A stretch of DNA of 64,000 bases. Source: Pseudomonas sp. MIACH (GTDB lineage: Bacteria > Pseudomonadota > Gammaproteobacteria > Pseudomonadales > Pseudomonadaceae). The notes under the pieces were generated by a model that was given only the letters and a program-made list of their open reading frames with translations, did no database searches and was not told the origin of the DNA. Below are positions 57,439 to 64,000 of the stretch, piece after piece. Where the stretch lies: contig NZ_LHVO01000046.1 of assembly GCF_001269925.1 (NCBI RefSeq), positions 62,001 through 126,000 of the forward strand, given 5' to 3'. A program made the position numbers and the translations under genes. Numbering within the stretch: the stretch's first letter is position 1; each line of letters starts with the position of its first letter.

Positions 57439-59187
57439 CTATTTTTCCTGAAGGACCACATCGGTCGGATTAACCTTCTTCGGCTTGATCAGGCTGAAGT
57501 CGATCAAGGCCTTTTGTGGACGCATGTAGGGGTTGCCGATCATCAGCGGGCGCGGCGTGAAGCTGTCGCTCACGATGCTTTTGCTGCGGTCCAGCTCATT
57601 GAAACTCAGCCCGGCCAGGTCGGCCCAGGTGTGAATCAACTGCGAGCTGCTGTAGGGACGTTGCAAGTCGCCGGCAAACTTCCAGTCGTGGGTTTCGCGC
57701 CATTTCGGTGAGGCGTAGGCCATGAACGGAATGGTGTACATCGGCGCAGTCGGCTTGCCTTCGTTACGTCCCAGGGTCGCGTGGCCCGCGGAGTCGAATA
57801 CGTCTTCGCCGTGGTCCGACAGGTACAGCAGGAAGCCGTTGGGATCGGTCTTGGCGTAGTCCTTGATCAGGCTCGACACCACGAAATCGTTGTACAGCAC
57901 GGCATTGTCGTAGCTGTTGTAGACGGGCAACTGATCGTCGCTGATTCCGGCCGGCACGCCCTGGCGATCGGTGAATTTATCGAAGGTCGGTGGGTAGCGG
58001 TACTGGTAGCTCATGTGGGTCCCGAGCAGGTGCACCACGATGAACTTGCGCTCGGCCGGATCGGCCAGGGCCTTGGAAAATGGCTCCAGCACATCGCCGT
58101 CGTATTGGCGGGCGTTCTGGTTGCGGTTGTTGTTCAGGTACACCTGCTCGTCGGCCTGTTCGGAAAAGGTCGTGAGCATGGTGTTGCGCTTGGTCATGGT
58201 CTGTTGGTTGGTGATCCAGTAGGTCTTGTAGCCGGCCTGTTTCATCACGCTGACGATCGACGGCGTCTTCAGGTACAGGTCCGGGTTCTCCTCATCGGCG
58301 AAGGTCAGTACCTGTTGCAGCGCTTCGATGGTGTAGGGGCGCGGGGTGATGACGTTGTCGAACACCGCCAGTTGGTCGCGCAGCTTGTCCAGCTCTGGCG
58401 TGGTGTTGCGCGGGTAACCGTAAAGGCTCATGCGCTGGCGGTTGGTGGACTCACCGATGACCAGCACCAGGGTCGAAGGCTGGCCGGCCATGGTGTCCTT
58501 GAGGTTGGTCAAGGGCGGGATCTGGCTGGCGCTGTCGAGCATGCCTTGCATGTTGTCCAACTGTTCGGTGTAGCGGCGGTAGGCAACGATCATCTGCCAG
58601 GGCACGGCCGGTTCGATGCGCGATTCGAAGCGGTCGATGGCGTCGTCCATGGTGTCACTGCGGGCAATCTGCTTGACCAGCGGGTAGCCGATGATGGCCA
58701 CGAGGATCGCCGTCGCCGCCACCAGCGCCTGGCCACGGGGCAAATACACCGGGCGTACACGGGTCCAGAGGAAAATCGCCACGGCAGTGTGGGCAATAAA
58801 CGCCAGCACGATCCACCAGGCGAAGTATTGGGTGGCGTACTCACCGGCTTCGGAAATGTTCGACTCGAACATGATGAAAATGACGCTTTGGGAAAACTCC
58901 TGCTGGTAGATGAAGAAGTAACCCAGGCTGGCCATGGAACAGGCCCACAGCACCACGCCAATCAGGGCCGCGAGCAGGCGCGTACGACGGGGGAATACCA
59001 GCAGCGGAGCGAGCCATATCGCACTCATGAAGAAGGCTTGGCGAAAACCACTGAAGCCAGAAGTGCCGCTGAGTTGGATCAGCAGTTGGGTAATGCCGGA
59101 GAAATACCAGAAAAACAGGAACAACCAGCCAAGACCGGCCCAATCAAAGCCTTTCGCAGACTTGGTGCTGCGTTCGAACATCGCCAT
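57439..59187 (-). CDS. cptA: Phosphoethanolamine transferase (CptA/EptA-like)
   Basis: A 582-residue inner-membrane enzyme. The N-terminal half has about five helices (GWLFLFFWYFSGITQLLI; AFFMSAIWLAPLLVF; LLAALIGVVLWACSM; WWIVLAFIAHTAVAIFLW; ALVAATAILVAIIGYPL). The periplasmic sulfatase-fold half has the catalytic Thr in VIGESTNRQRMSLYGYPR and metal ligands in HLLGTHMSY and LSDHGEDVFD. It adds phosphoethanolamine to lipopolysaccharide; CptA modifies the heptose core, EptA lipid A, and the sequence here looks CptA-like by recall. The start at 59187 has GGAG 9 bases upstream. Confidence 0.85.
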   Translation of the reverse strand: MAMFERSTKSAKGFDWAGLGWLFLFFWYFSGITQLLIQLSGTSGFSGFRQAFFMSAIWLAPLLVFPRRTRLLAALIGVVLWACSMASLGYFFIYQQEFSQSVIFIMFESNISEAGEYATQYFAWWIVLAFIAHTAVAIFLWTRVRPVYLPRGQALVAATAILVAIIGYPLVKQIARSDTMDDAIDRFESRIEPAVPWQMIVAYRRYTEQLDNMQGMLDSASQIPPLTNLKDTMAGQPSTLVLVIGESTNRQRMSLYGYPRNTTPELDKLRDQLAVFDNVITPRPYTIEALQQVLTFADEENPDLYLKTPSIVSVMKQAGYKTYWITNQQTMTKRNTMLTTFSEQADEQVYLNNNRNQNARQYDGDVLEPFSKALADPAERKFIVVHLLGTHMSYQYRYPPTFDKFTDRQGVPAGISDDQLPVYNSYDNAVLYNDFVVSSLIKDYAKTDPNGFLLYLSDHGEDVFDSAGHATLGRNEGKPTAPMYTIPFMAYASPKWRETHDWKFAGDLQRPYSSSQLIHTWADLAGLSFNELDRSKSIVSDSFTPRPLMIGNPYMRPQKALIDFSLIKPKKVNPTDVVLQEK

Positions 59188-59347
59188 CCAGCGCTCCAAC
59201 CCGGTAATTTGTCAGTTGACGCGCAGGACTGCGCGCAACAGAGGCCACCCTTGCATGGGGCGGCCCTTGAGGGCGGGAGTATCGGGAAGGGCATGTGAAA
59301 ACTTTGTGAGATTTATGTAGCTGTTATCTTACAAAGTGATGACGGGC

Positions 59348-59527
59348 TCAGCAGAGCGCGGGCTGTGCACCGGAAGGCTGATCAAGCTGGGCTTGAATGA
59401 TATGAGCACGCAGGCGCATGACTTCCTGCTGCAGCTGTTCGCGTTCGTCTTTCAACTGGCGCAACTCATCACGACGGATAGTGACGTAGAGGGTCTGTGG
59501 AGGACGGGTCATCTGTGCTGTGCTCAT
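59348..59527 (-). CDS. 59-residue coiled-coil protein
   Basis: ATG at 59527 with GAGG 9 bases upstream (gaggtaagca), TGA at 59348-59350. The product is MSTAQMTRPPQTLYVTIRRD followed by an uninterrupted heptad-like helix (ELRQLKDEREQLQQEVMRLR) and a short tail. The strong coding pattern, ribosome-binding site and helix suggest a real small gene. I recall similar 55- to 60-residue hypotheticals in pseudomonads, but no role. The 270 bases to gnd are AT-rich and hold no other gene that I can support. Confidence 0.7.
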   Translation of the reverse strand: MSTAQMTRPPQTLYVTIRRDELRQLKDEREQLQQEVMRLRAHIIQAQLDQPSGAQPALC

Positions 59528-59798
59528 TGCTTACCTCGCAAATAGCCGGTGTGTCGCGGTGTGCCAGAACGCTTGAGTCGAGGTTCTCGGCAACAGTCGG
59601 AAGCAATTCTGAATTCTTTTTCACTTCAATGGAACTTTTTTATTTTTGGTGGTCGTGTGACTTTCGGTGCCGTGATGGTGAAACGATGGCAACTTTTTCC
59701 CATGAAACTACACGGATCTGCCCTGGACTAACCCTCATTAGCCTCATTGCGCTATAAACTATGTCACACATTTATTTAGTAGTTGGGAGCATCAGCAC

Positions 59799-60782
59799 AT
59801 GCAACTGGGGATTATCGGACTAGGCCGCATGGGCGGGAATATTGCACGGCGCCTGATGCTCAATGGGCATTCCACCGTTGTTTACGACCGTAACGAAGCA
59901 TTTGTCAAAGGTTTGAGCGAAGAGGGCGCCACCGGCGTTGCCGACCTGAAGGCCCTGGTGGCCGGGCTGCAGAAACCGCGGGCCGTCTGGGTGATGTTGC
60001 CGGCAGGCGACCCCACCGAAAACACCATCAATGAACTCAGTGAGCTGCTGGAAGACGGTGACGTGATCATCGACGGCGGCAACACCAACTATAAGGATGA
60101 CGTTCGTCGCGCCAAGGCACTGGCGCAAAAGGGCCTGCATTATGTCGACGTCGGCACCTCCGGCGGCGTCTGGGGCCTGGAACGTGGCTATTGCATGATG
60201 ATCGGCGGCGACACCGAGACCGTGCAACGCCTCGACCCGATCTTCGCTGCCCTGGCCCCGGGCCTGGGTAATATTCCGCGCACCAAGGACCGCTCCGCCA
60301 GCGCTGATCCACGCGCCGAGCACGGTTACATCCACGCCGGCCCAGCGGGCTCCGGGCATTTCGTCAAGATGATCCATAACGGCATCGAGTACGGGATGAT
60401 GCAGGCGTTTGCCGAAGGGTTTGACATCCTCAAGACCAAGAACTCGGAAAACCTGCCCGAAGACCAGCGCTTCGACCTCAACGTTGCCGATATCGCCGAA
60501 GTCTGGCGCCGTGGCAGCGTGGTCTCGTCCTGGTTGCTGGACCTGACGGCCGACGCCCTGGCCACCGATCCTAAGCTGGACGGTTACTCCGGTTCCGTGG
60601 CCGACAGTGGCGAAGGCCGCTGGACCATCGAAGCCGCCATGGAACAAGCCGTTCCGGTGCCGGTACTGTCCACTTCGTTGTTCGCGCGGTTCCGCTCGCG
60701 CCAGCAGAGCACCTACGGTGACAAGATGCTGTCTGCCATGCGCTTTGGCTTTGGCGGCCACGTGGAGACTTCCAAAAAATGA
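59799..60782 (+). CDS. gnd: 6-phosphogluconate dehydrogenase, decarboxylating (short form)
   Basis: A 327-residue enzyme giving ribulose 5-phosphate, CO2 and NAD(P)H. The Rossmann start is MQLGIIGLGRMGGNIARRLM; the substrate-binding DGGNTNYKDD, GTSGGVWGLERGY and the catalytic Lys in GSGHFVKMIHNGIEYGMMQA follow. The length is that of the short, GntZ/YqeC-like subfamily (about 300-330), which often prefers NAD, not the 470-residue enteric form. A TATAAACT -10 candidate lies about 45 bases upstream. zwf starts within its last codons (ATGA). Confidence 0.94.
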   Translation: MQLGIIGLGRMGGNIARRLMLNGHSTVVYDRNEAFVKGLSEEGATGVADLKALVAGLQKPRAVWVMLPAGDPTENTINELSELLEDGDVIIDGGNTNYKDDVRRAKALAQKGLHYVDVGTSGGVWGLERGYCMMIGGDTETVQRLDPIFAALAPGLGNIPRTKDRSASADPRAEHGYIHAGPAGSGHFVKMIHNGIEYGMMQAFAEGFDILKTKNSENLPEDQRFDLNVADIAEVWRRGSVVSSWLLDLTADALATDPKLDGYSGSVADSGEGRWTIEAAMEQAVPVPVLSTSLFARFRSRQQSTYGDKMLSAMRFGFGGHVETSKK

Positions 60783-62302
60783 CCGCCAACGGCAAGAAAC
60801 TCAAGGCCGAACCTGCTCCACCCACCACCCTGTTTCTGTTTGGCGCCCATGGCGACCTGGTCAAGCGCCTGCTGATGCCGGCGCTGTACAACCTCAGTCG
60901 TGACGGGCTGCTGGGCGATGGCTTGCGCATTGTTGGCGTTGATCACAACGCCATCAGCGATGCCGACTTCGCCAAGAAGCTTGAAGACTTTATTCGCACC
61001 GAAGCGGCCAGCAAGGTCAAAGGCAGTGGCGATAACGCCTTGGACCCGGCCTTGTGGGCACAGTTGGCCAAGGGCATCAGCTACGTCGAGGGCGATTTCC
61101 TCGACGACGGCACCTACGCGGATATCGGTAAGAAAATTGCCGACAGCGGCACCGGCAACGCGGTGTTCTACCTGGCCACCGCACCGCGCTTCTTCAGCGA
61201 AGTGGTGCAGCGCCTGGGCAGTGCCGGCCTGTTGACGGAAACCGAGGACAGTTTCCGCCGCGTGGTGATCGAGAAGCCGTTTGGTTCCGACCTGGCCACC
61301 GCCGAAGCGCTGAACGCCAGCCTGCTCAAGGTGATGAGCGAAAAGCAGATCTATCGCATCGACCATTACCTGGGCAAAGAGACGGTGCAGAACATTCTGA
61401 TCAGCCGTTTCTCCAACGTGCTGTTCGAAGCGTTCTGGAACAACCACTACATCGACCACGTGCAAATCACCGCCGCCGAAACCGTCGGCGTGGAGACGCG
61501 CGGTAATTTCTTTGAAAAAACCGGTACCCTGCGCGACATGGTGCCCAACCACCTGTTCCAACTGCTGGCGATGGTGGCAATGGAGCCACCGGCAGCCTTT
61601 GGTGCCGACGCGGTGCGGGGTGAGAAAGCCAAGGTGATCGGTGCGGTACGCCCGTGGTCCCTGGAAGACGCACGCGCCAACTCGGTACGTGGGCAATACA
61701 CCGCGGGTGAAATCGCCGGTAAGCCACTGCCCGGCTACCGCGAAGAAGCCAACGTCGCTCCCGACAGCAGCACCGAGACCTTCGTCGCCCTCAAGGTGAT
61801 GATCGATAACTGGCGCTGGGTCGGCGTGCCGTTCTACCTGCGCACCGGCAAGCGCATGAGTGTGCGCGACACCGAGATCGTGATCTGCTTCAAGCCGGCG
61901 CCCTATGCGCAGTTCCGGGACACTGAGGTGGATGAACTCAAGCCCACCTACCTGAAAATCCAGATCCAGCCCAATGAAGGCATGTGGTTCGACCTGCTGG
62001 CGAAAAAGCCCGGGCCGACCCTCGATATGGCCAATATCCAGTTGGGCTTTGCCTACAAGGACTTCTTCGAAATGCAGCCGTCGACCGGGTACGAAACCCT
62101 GATCTACGACTGCATGACTGGCGATCAGACCTTGTTTCAACGTGCCGACAATATCGAGAACGGCTGGCGTGCAGTGCAACCGTTCCTCGATGCGTGGAAG
62201 GAAGACGATGGGATCCAGACCTACAAGGCCGGTGAAGATGGGCCAGCAGCGGCCGATGTGCTGCTGGCGCGCGATGGCCGCACCTGGCACTCGCTCGGAT
62301 GA
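60779..62302 (+). CDS. zwf: Glucose-6-phosphate dehydrogenase
   Basis: A 507-residue enzyme oxidising glucose 6-phosphate to 6-phosphogluconolactone. It has the nucleotide motif LFLFGAHGDLVKRLLMPALY (GAxGDLxxR), EKPFGSDLATA, the active-site RIDHYLGKETVQN and DHVQITAAETVGVE. It starts inside the gnd stop (ATGA) and its own stop overlaps the HAD gene (ATGA). Pairing with gnd, not with edd/glk, suggests this is the second zwf isozyme locus of pseudomonads (zwfB type), by recall. Confidence 0.95.
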   Translation: MTANGKKLKAEPAPPTTLFLFGAHGDLVKRLLMPALYNLSRDGLLGDGLRIVGVDHNAISDADFAKKLEDFIRTEAASKVKGSGDNALDPALWAQLAKGISYVEGDFLDDGTYADIGKKIADSGTGNAVFYLATAPRFFSEVVQRLGSAGLLTETEDSFRRVVIEKPFGSDLATAEALNASLLKVMSEKQIYRIDHYLGKETVQNILISRFSNVLFEAFWNNHYIDHVQITAAETVGVETRGNFFEKTGTLRDMVPNHLFQLLAMVAMEPPAAFGADAVRGEKAKVIGAVRPWSLEDARANSVRGQYTAGEIAGKPLPGYREEANVAPDSSTETFVALKVMIDNWRWVGVPFYLRTGKRMSVRDTEIVICFKPAPYAQFRDTEVDELKPTYLKIQIQPNEGMWFDLLAKKPGPTLDMANIQLGFAYKDFFEMQPSTGYETLIYDCMTGDQTLFQRADNIENGWRAVQPFLDAWKEDDGIQTYKAGEDGPAAADVLLARDGRTWHSLG

Positions 62303-63123
62303 GTGATGCAGCGATTCATCCCATCCGTTTTATCCTCAGCGACGTGGACGGCACCTTGCTGCACCCGGATCACAGCCTGAGCCAGCGCACCGCCGATGCA
62401 GTGAGCGCACTGCGTGAGGCCGGGGTGGTTTTCAGCCTGGCCAGTGGGCGGCCGCCCAAGGCCATGCTGCATCTGATCGAGACATTCGGGATCGATGTGC
62501 CAGTGGCGGGCTTCAACGGTGGCACCTTGATCAACCCGGATGGCAGCATCCTGGTTGCCCACCACCTGCCGGCGGAGGCGGCGCTGGTGACTTTGGCGCT
62601 GTTCTCGGCTGAGCCGGATGTGGAAGTGTGGGTGTTTGCCGACGGTGACTGGCTGCGCCGTGACCCGCCAGGGCCGGTGGAACCACGCGAAGCCCATGGC
62701 CTGGGGTATGGGCCGGTGGTGGTGGAGAGTTTTGAGCCCTATCTGGATCGTATCGACAAGATCGTCGCGGCGAGCAATAACGCCCCATTGCTGGTGGCGT
62801 TGGAAGCGCAATTGCAGCCCAAGGTCCAGGGCTTGGCCCAGGTATCGCGTTCGCAGCCGATTTATCTGGATGTGACGGCGATGTTGGCCAATAAGGGCGA
62901 GGCGTTGAAGACGCTGGCAGCGCACCTTGGGGTGCCGCTGGAGCAGACGGCGGCCATCGGAGATGGCGGCAATGACCCGGCGATGTTTCAGGTGGCCGGG
63001 TTGTCGATTGCCATGGGGCAGGCGGAAGAAGCCGTCAAGCGCCAGGCCAGCGTGGTCACCGGCAGCAATGTCGAGGATGGCGCTGCTGAGGCCATCGAGC
63101 GGTTTATTCTCACGGCGCGATAA
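62299..63123 (+). CDS. HAD-superfamily Cof-type phosphatase
   Basis: A 274-residue type IIB HAD hydrolase: motif I ILSDVDGTLLHPD (Asp nucleophile), motif II SLASGRPPKA, motif III Lys in LANKGEALKTL and motif IV AIGDGGNDPAMF. It would dephosphorylate sugar phosphates or similar metabolites. The 4-base overlap with zwf couples it to the pentose-phosphate genes, suggesting a sugar-phosphate role, which is an inference. Confidence 0.92.
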   Translation: MSDAAIHPIRFILSDVDGTLLHPDHSLSQRTADAVSALREAGVVFSLASGRPPKAMLHLIETFGIDVPVAGFNGGTLINPDGSILVAHHLPAEAALVTLALFSAEPDVEVWVFADGDWLRRDPPGPVEPREAHGLGYGPVVVESFEPYLDRIDKIVAASNNAPLLVALEAQLQPKVQGLAQVSRSQPIYLDVTAMLANKGEALKTLAAHLGVPLEQTAAIGDGGNDPAMFQVAGLSIAMGQAEEAVKRQASVVTGSNVEDGAAEAIERFILTAR

Positions 63124-63144
63124 ACGTCTTGAGTTTGATTGCGC

Positions 63145-63179
63145 AACTTGCGATCACTGTTTTGCAGTGATCGCAAGTT
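63145..63179. terminator. 15-base perfect hairpin between convergent genes
   Basis: aacttgcgatcactg-ttttg-cagtgatcgcaagtt, a perfect stem with a 5-base loop, lies between the HAD stop and the stop of the convergent small gene. There is no T run on either strand, so it may be a Rho-independent-like stopper of low efficiency, an RNA-stabilising hairpin, or a protein site. Confidence 0.5.
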
Positions 63180-63188
63180 AACCGCCAC

Positions 63189-63449
63189 TTACTTCGGCAT
63201 GGCCCAGGACTGCAACTGGTAGCCATCTTTGTCGAGCTCGGCGCGGGCTTGCAACAGCAAGTCTTCCAATTGCGCCGGGTCGCTATAGGTATTCGACGAC
63301 AGTTGTTTGCTGCCGATACGGGTATTGGTGCGGTCAATGACACTCAGGCTCAGGGCGCCGTTGCCATCGTGCCAGGCCACGCATTGAAAGGGCTGGAAAG
63401 CACGGTCTGCGATCAAAAGAGCTTCGTTGATGCGGAGCGGGGCGTTCAT
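63189..63449 (-). CDS. Conserved small hypothetical protein
   Basis: An 86-residue soluble protein MNAPLRINEALLIADRAFQP... ending AELDKDGYQLQSWAMPK, with an AGAGAGAC ribosome-binding site before the ATG at 63449. One Cys, no recognised motif. The composition matches a conserved pseudomonad hypothetical that I have seen near zwf, but no function is known. Confidence 0.75.
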   Translation of the reverse strand: MNAPLRINEALLIADRAFQPFQCVAWHDGNGALSLSVIDRTNTRIGSKQLSSNTYSDPAQLEDLLLQARAELDKDGYQLQSWAMPK

Positions 63450-63791
63450 GTGGGTCTCTCTCTAAATGCCCATTCAAGTGAGTACCGGCGGTTGGGCTGA
63501 CCGTGCGGCGGGTTACTTGTACTGATGCGCGAAGACGGGGTACGGGTCACATGTTAGAGCAACAAATTTTAACTTTTCCTGATTAGCATCATGTAAGCGG
63601 CTGTTTTGAAAGCTGAATGAAGGTTTTGCGTTAACGCAACTTTTAGCCGCTGAACAGACGGCATGGCTTTTTGCCCGCACTTATAGCGAAACGGTACAAG
63701 CGCGGCGTCAATATCTTGATAGTGTTGGTAGTAGCTTTCACAAACTATTGTTTCTAAATAACTTTAATAATTTTGACGCCAAGGATCAGTC
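63450..63791. promoter_or_regulatory. AT-rich 342-base intergenic region with a palindromic operator candidate
   Basis: No gene is seen. It contains the 14-base perfect palindrome ttgcgttaacgcaa (63626-63639), itself bracketed by agcggct (63597-63603) and agccgct (63645-63651). AT-rich sequence (ctaaataactttaataattttg) precedes the AAGGA ribosome-binding site of the gene at 63792. It is probably a regulated promoter for that gene; the factor is unknown. Confidence 0.45.
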
Positions 63792-64000
63792 ATGGGTGTG
63801 CCCCTCGTCCAACGTCGTTTGCTCGTGGTTGACCCCTGTGACGACTGTCACGGATTGCTGCCCGGTTTGCGCACGGCGGGGTGGGATGTGGACAGCTGCA
63901 CGCTGGAATCGGTGGGGGAGCGCTCCTGCGATGTCGGCCTGTTGCGCCTGCAGCCCTATCACCTGGAGCGGCCCGAAGCCGTCAAGGAGTTGATCAGCCG
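63792..64000 (+). CDS. Probable sigma-54-type response regulator, N-terminal fragment
   Basis: ATG at 63792 after AAGGA, open to the window edge (69 residues). RRLLVVDPCDDCHGLLPGLRTAGWDVDSCTLESV looks like a receiver-like start (degenerate DD motif), followed by CDVGLLRLQPYHLERPEAVKE. I recall a similar N-terminus in VpsR-like, NtrC-family regulators of pseudomonads. The AAA+ and HTH domains would be outside the window, so the call rests on the first 69 residues only. Confidence 0.5.
   Translation, partial: MGVPLVQRRLLVVDPCDDCHGLLPGLRTAGWDVDSCTLESVGERSCDVGLLRLQPYHLERPEAVKELIS

Noticed and set aside
59497..59757. 86-residue frame in the gap before gnd
   Set aside because: It overlaps the better-supported 59-residue minus-strand gene, has no ribosome-binding site and unlikely composition.
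63656..63680. Possible sigma-54 promoter (tggctttttgcc) before the regulator at 63792
   Set aside because: The GG-to-GC spacing is too short for a -24/-12 element.

Overview
The window looks like the chromosome of a fluorescent-group Pseudomonas. The gene order mltD-gloB-methyltransferase-rnhA-dnaQ-ldcA, cysI with a DUF934 gene, metH, cti and nfuA is the order I know from Pseudomonas, the base composition is high in GC, and the gaps between genes carry the short inverted REP repeats (tgtgggaggggg / cgggggcaagcc and gagcgagcttgctcgc types) typical of P. fluorescens-like genomes. No rRNA, tRNA, prophage or CRISPR array was seen.

Layout. 1-2.4 kb: two consecutive YejA-like periplasmic peptide-binding proteins (the second runs off the left edge). 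2.5-7 kb: cell-wall lytic transglycosylase, glyoxalase II, a methyltransferase, RNase HI and the DNA polymerase III proofreading subunit. 7.2-16.3 kb: lysine decarboxylase, an acetyltransferase, a LysR regulator, small unknown genes, an FMN reductase, and a redox cluster (pyruvate oxidase, Old-Yellow-Enzyme, MerR regulator) with a clear MerR-type operator. 16.3-27 kb: sulfite reductase, small membrane proteins, a sugar-type binding protein, B12-dependent methionine synthase, cis/trans fatty-acid isomerase and NfuA. 27.3-43.9 kb: a cobalamin region made of two divergent arms. The left arm (cbtB-cbtA-cobE-cobM, minus strand) and the right arm (cobW-cobN-chelatase ATPase/VWA, plus strand) each start with a cobalamin riboswitch. 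44-53.9 kb: DUF1853, NAD kinase, a tight operon up to aminopeptidase N, then a WYL-type regulator and ZapE. 54-64 kb: acetyltransferase, a small secreted protein, a TonB siderophore receptor with a Fur-like site, a phosphoethanolamine transferase, the gnd-zwf-HAD operon and the start of a probable regulator.

The accessory piece lies between the two riboswitches (about 29.7-37.05 kb). It is a single very large gene (about 1,950 residues: DUF4011, helicase, Vsr-like nuclease, DUF3320), of the kind linked to phage defence and visibly lower in GC than its neighbours. A 1.23-kb IS3-family element has jumped into codon 28, leaving the start codon and ribosome-binding site on one side and the rest of the protein on the other. 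The reading frame rejoins perfectly if the element and one 3-base target copy are removed.

A second unusual item is the cobalt/magnesium-chelatase pair at 42.2-43.9 kb. The ATPase frame ends on an A-AAA-AAG slippery heptamer two codons before its stop, followed by a strong hairpin. The VWA frame is open in -1 and has no ribosome-binding site of its own. This is the arrangement expected for programmed -1 frameshifting that makes a short ATPase and a long ATPase-VWA fusion from one gene. Together with CobN this would supply all chelatase subunits, feeding cobalamin to enzymes such as MetH in this same window.
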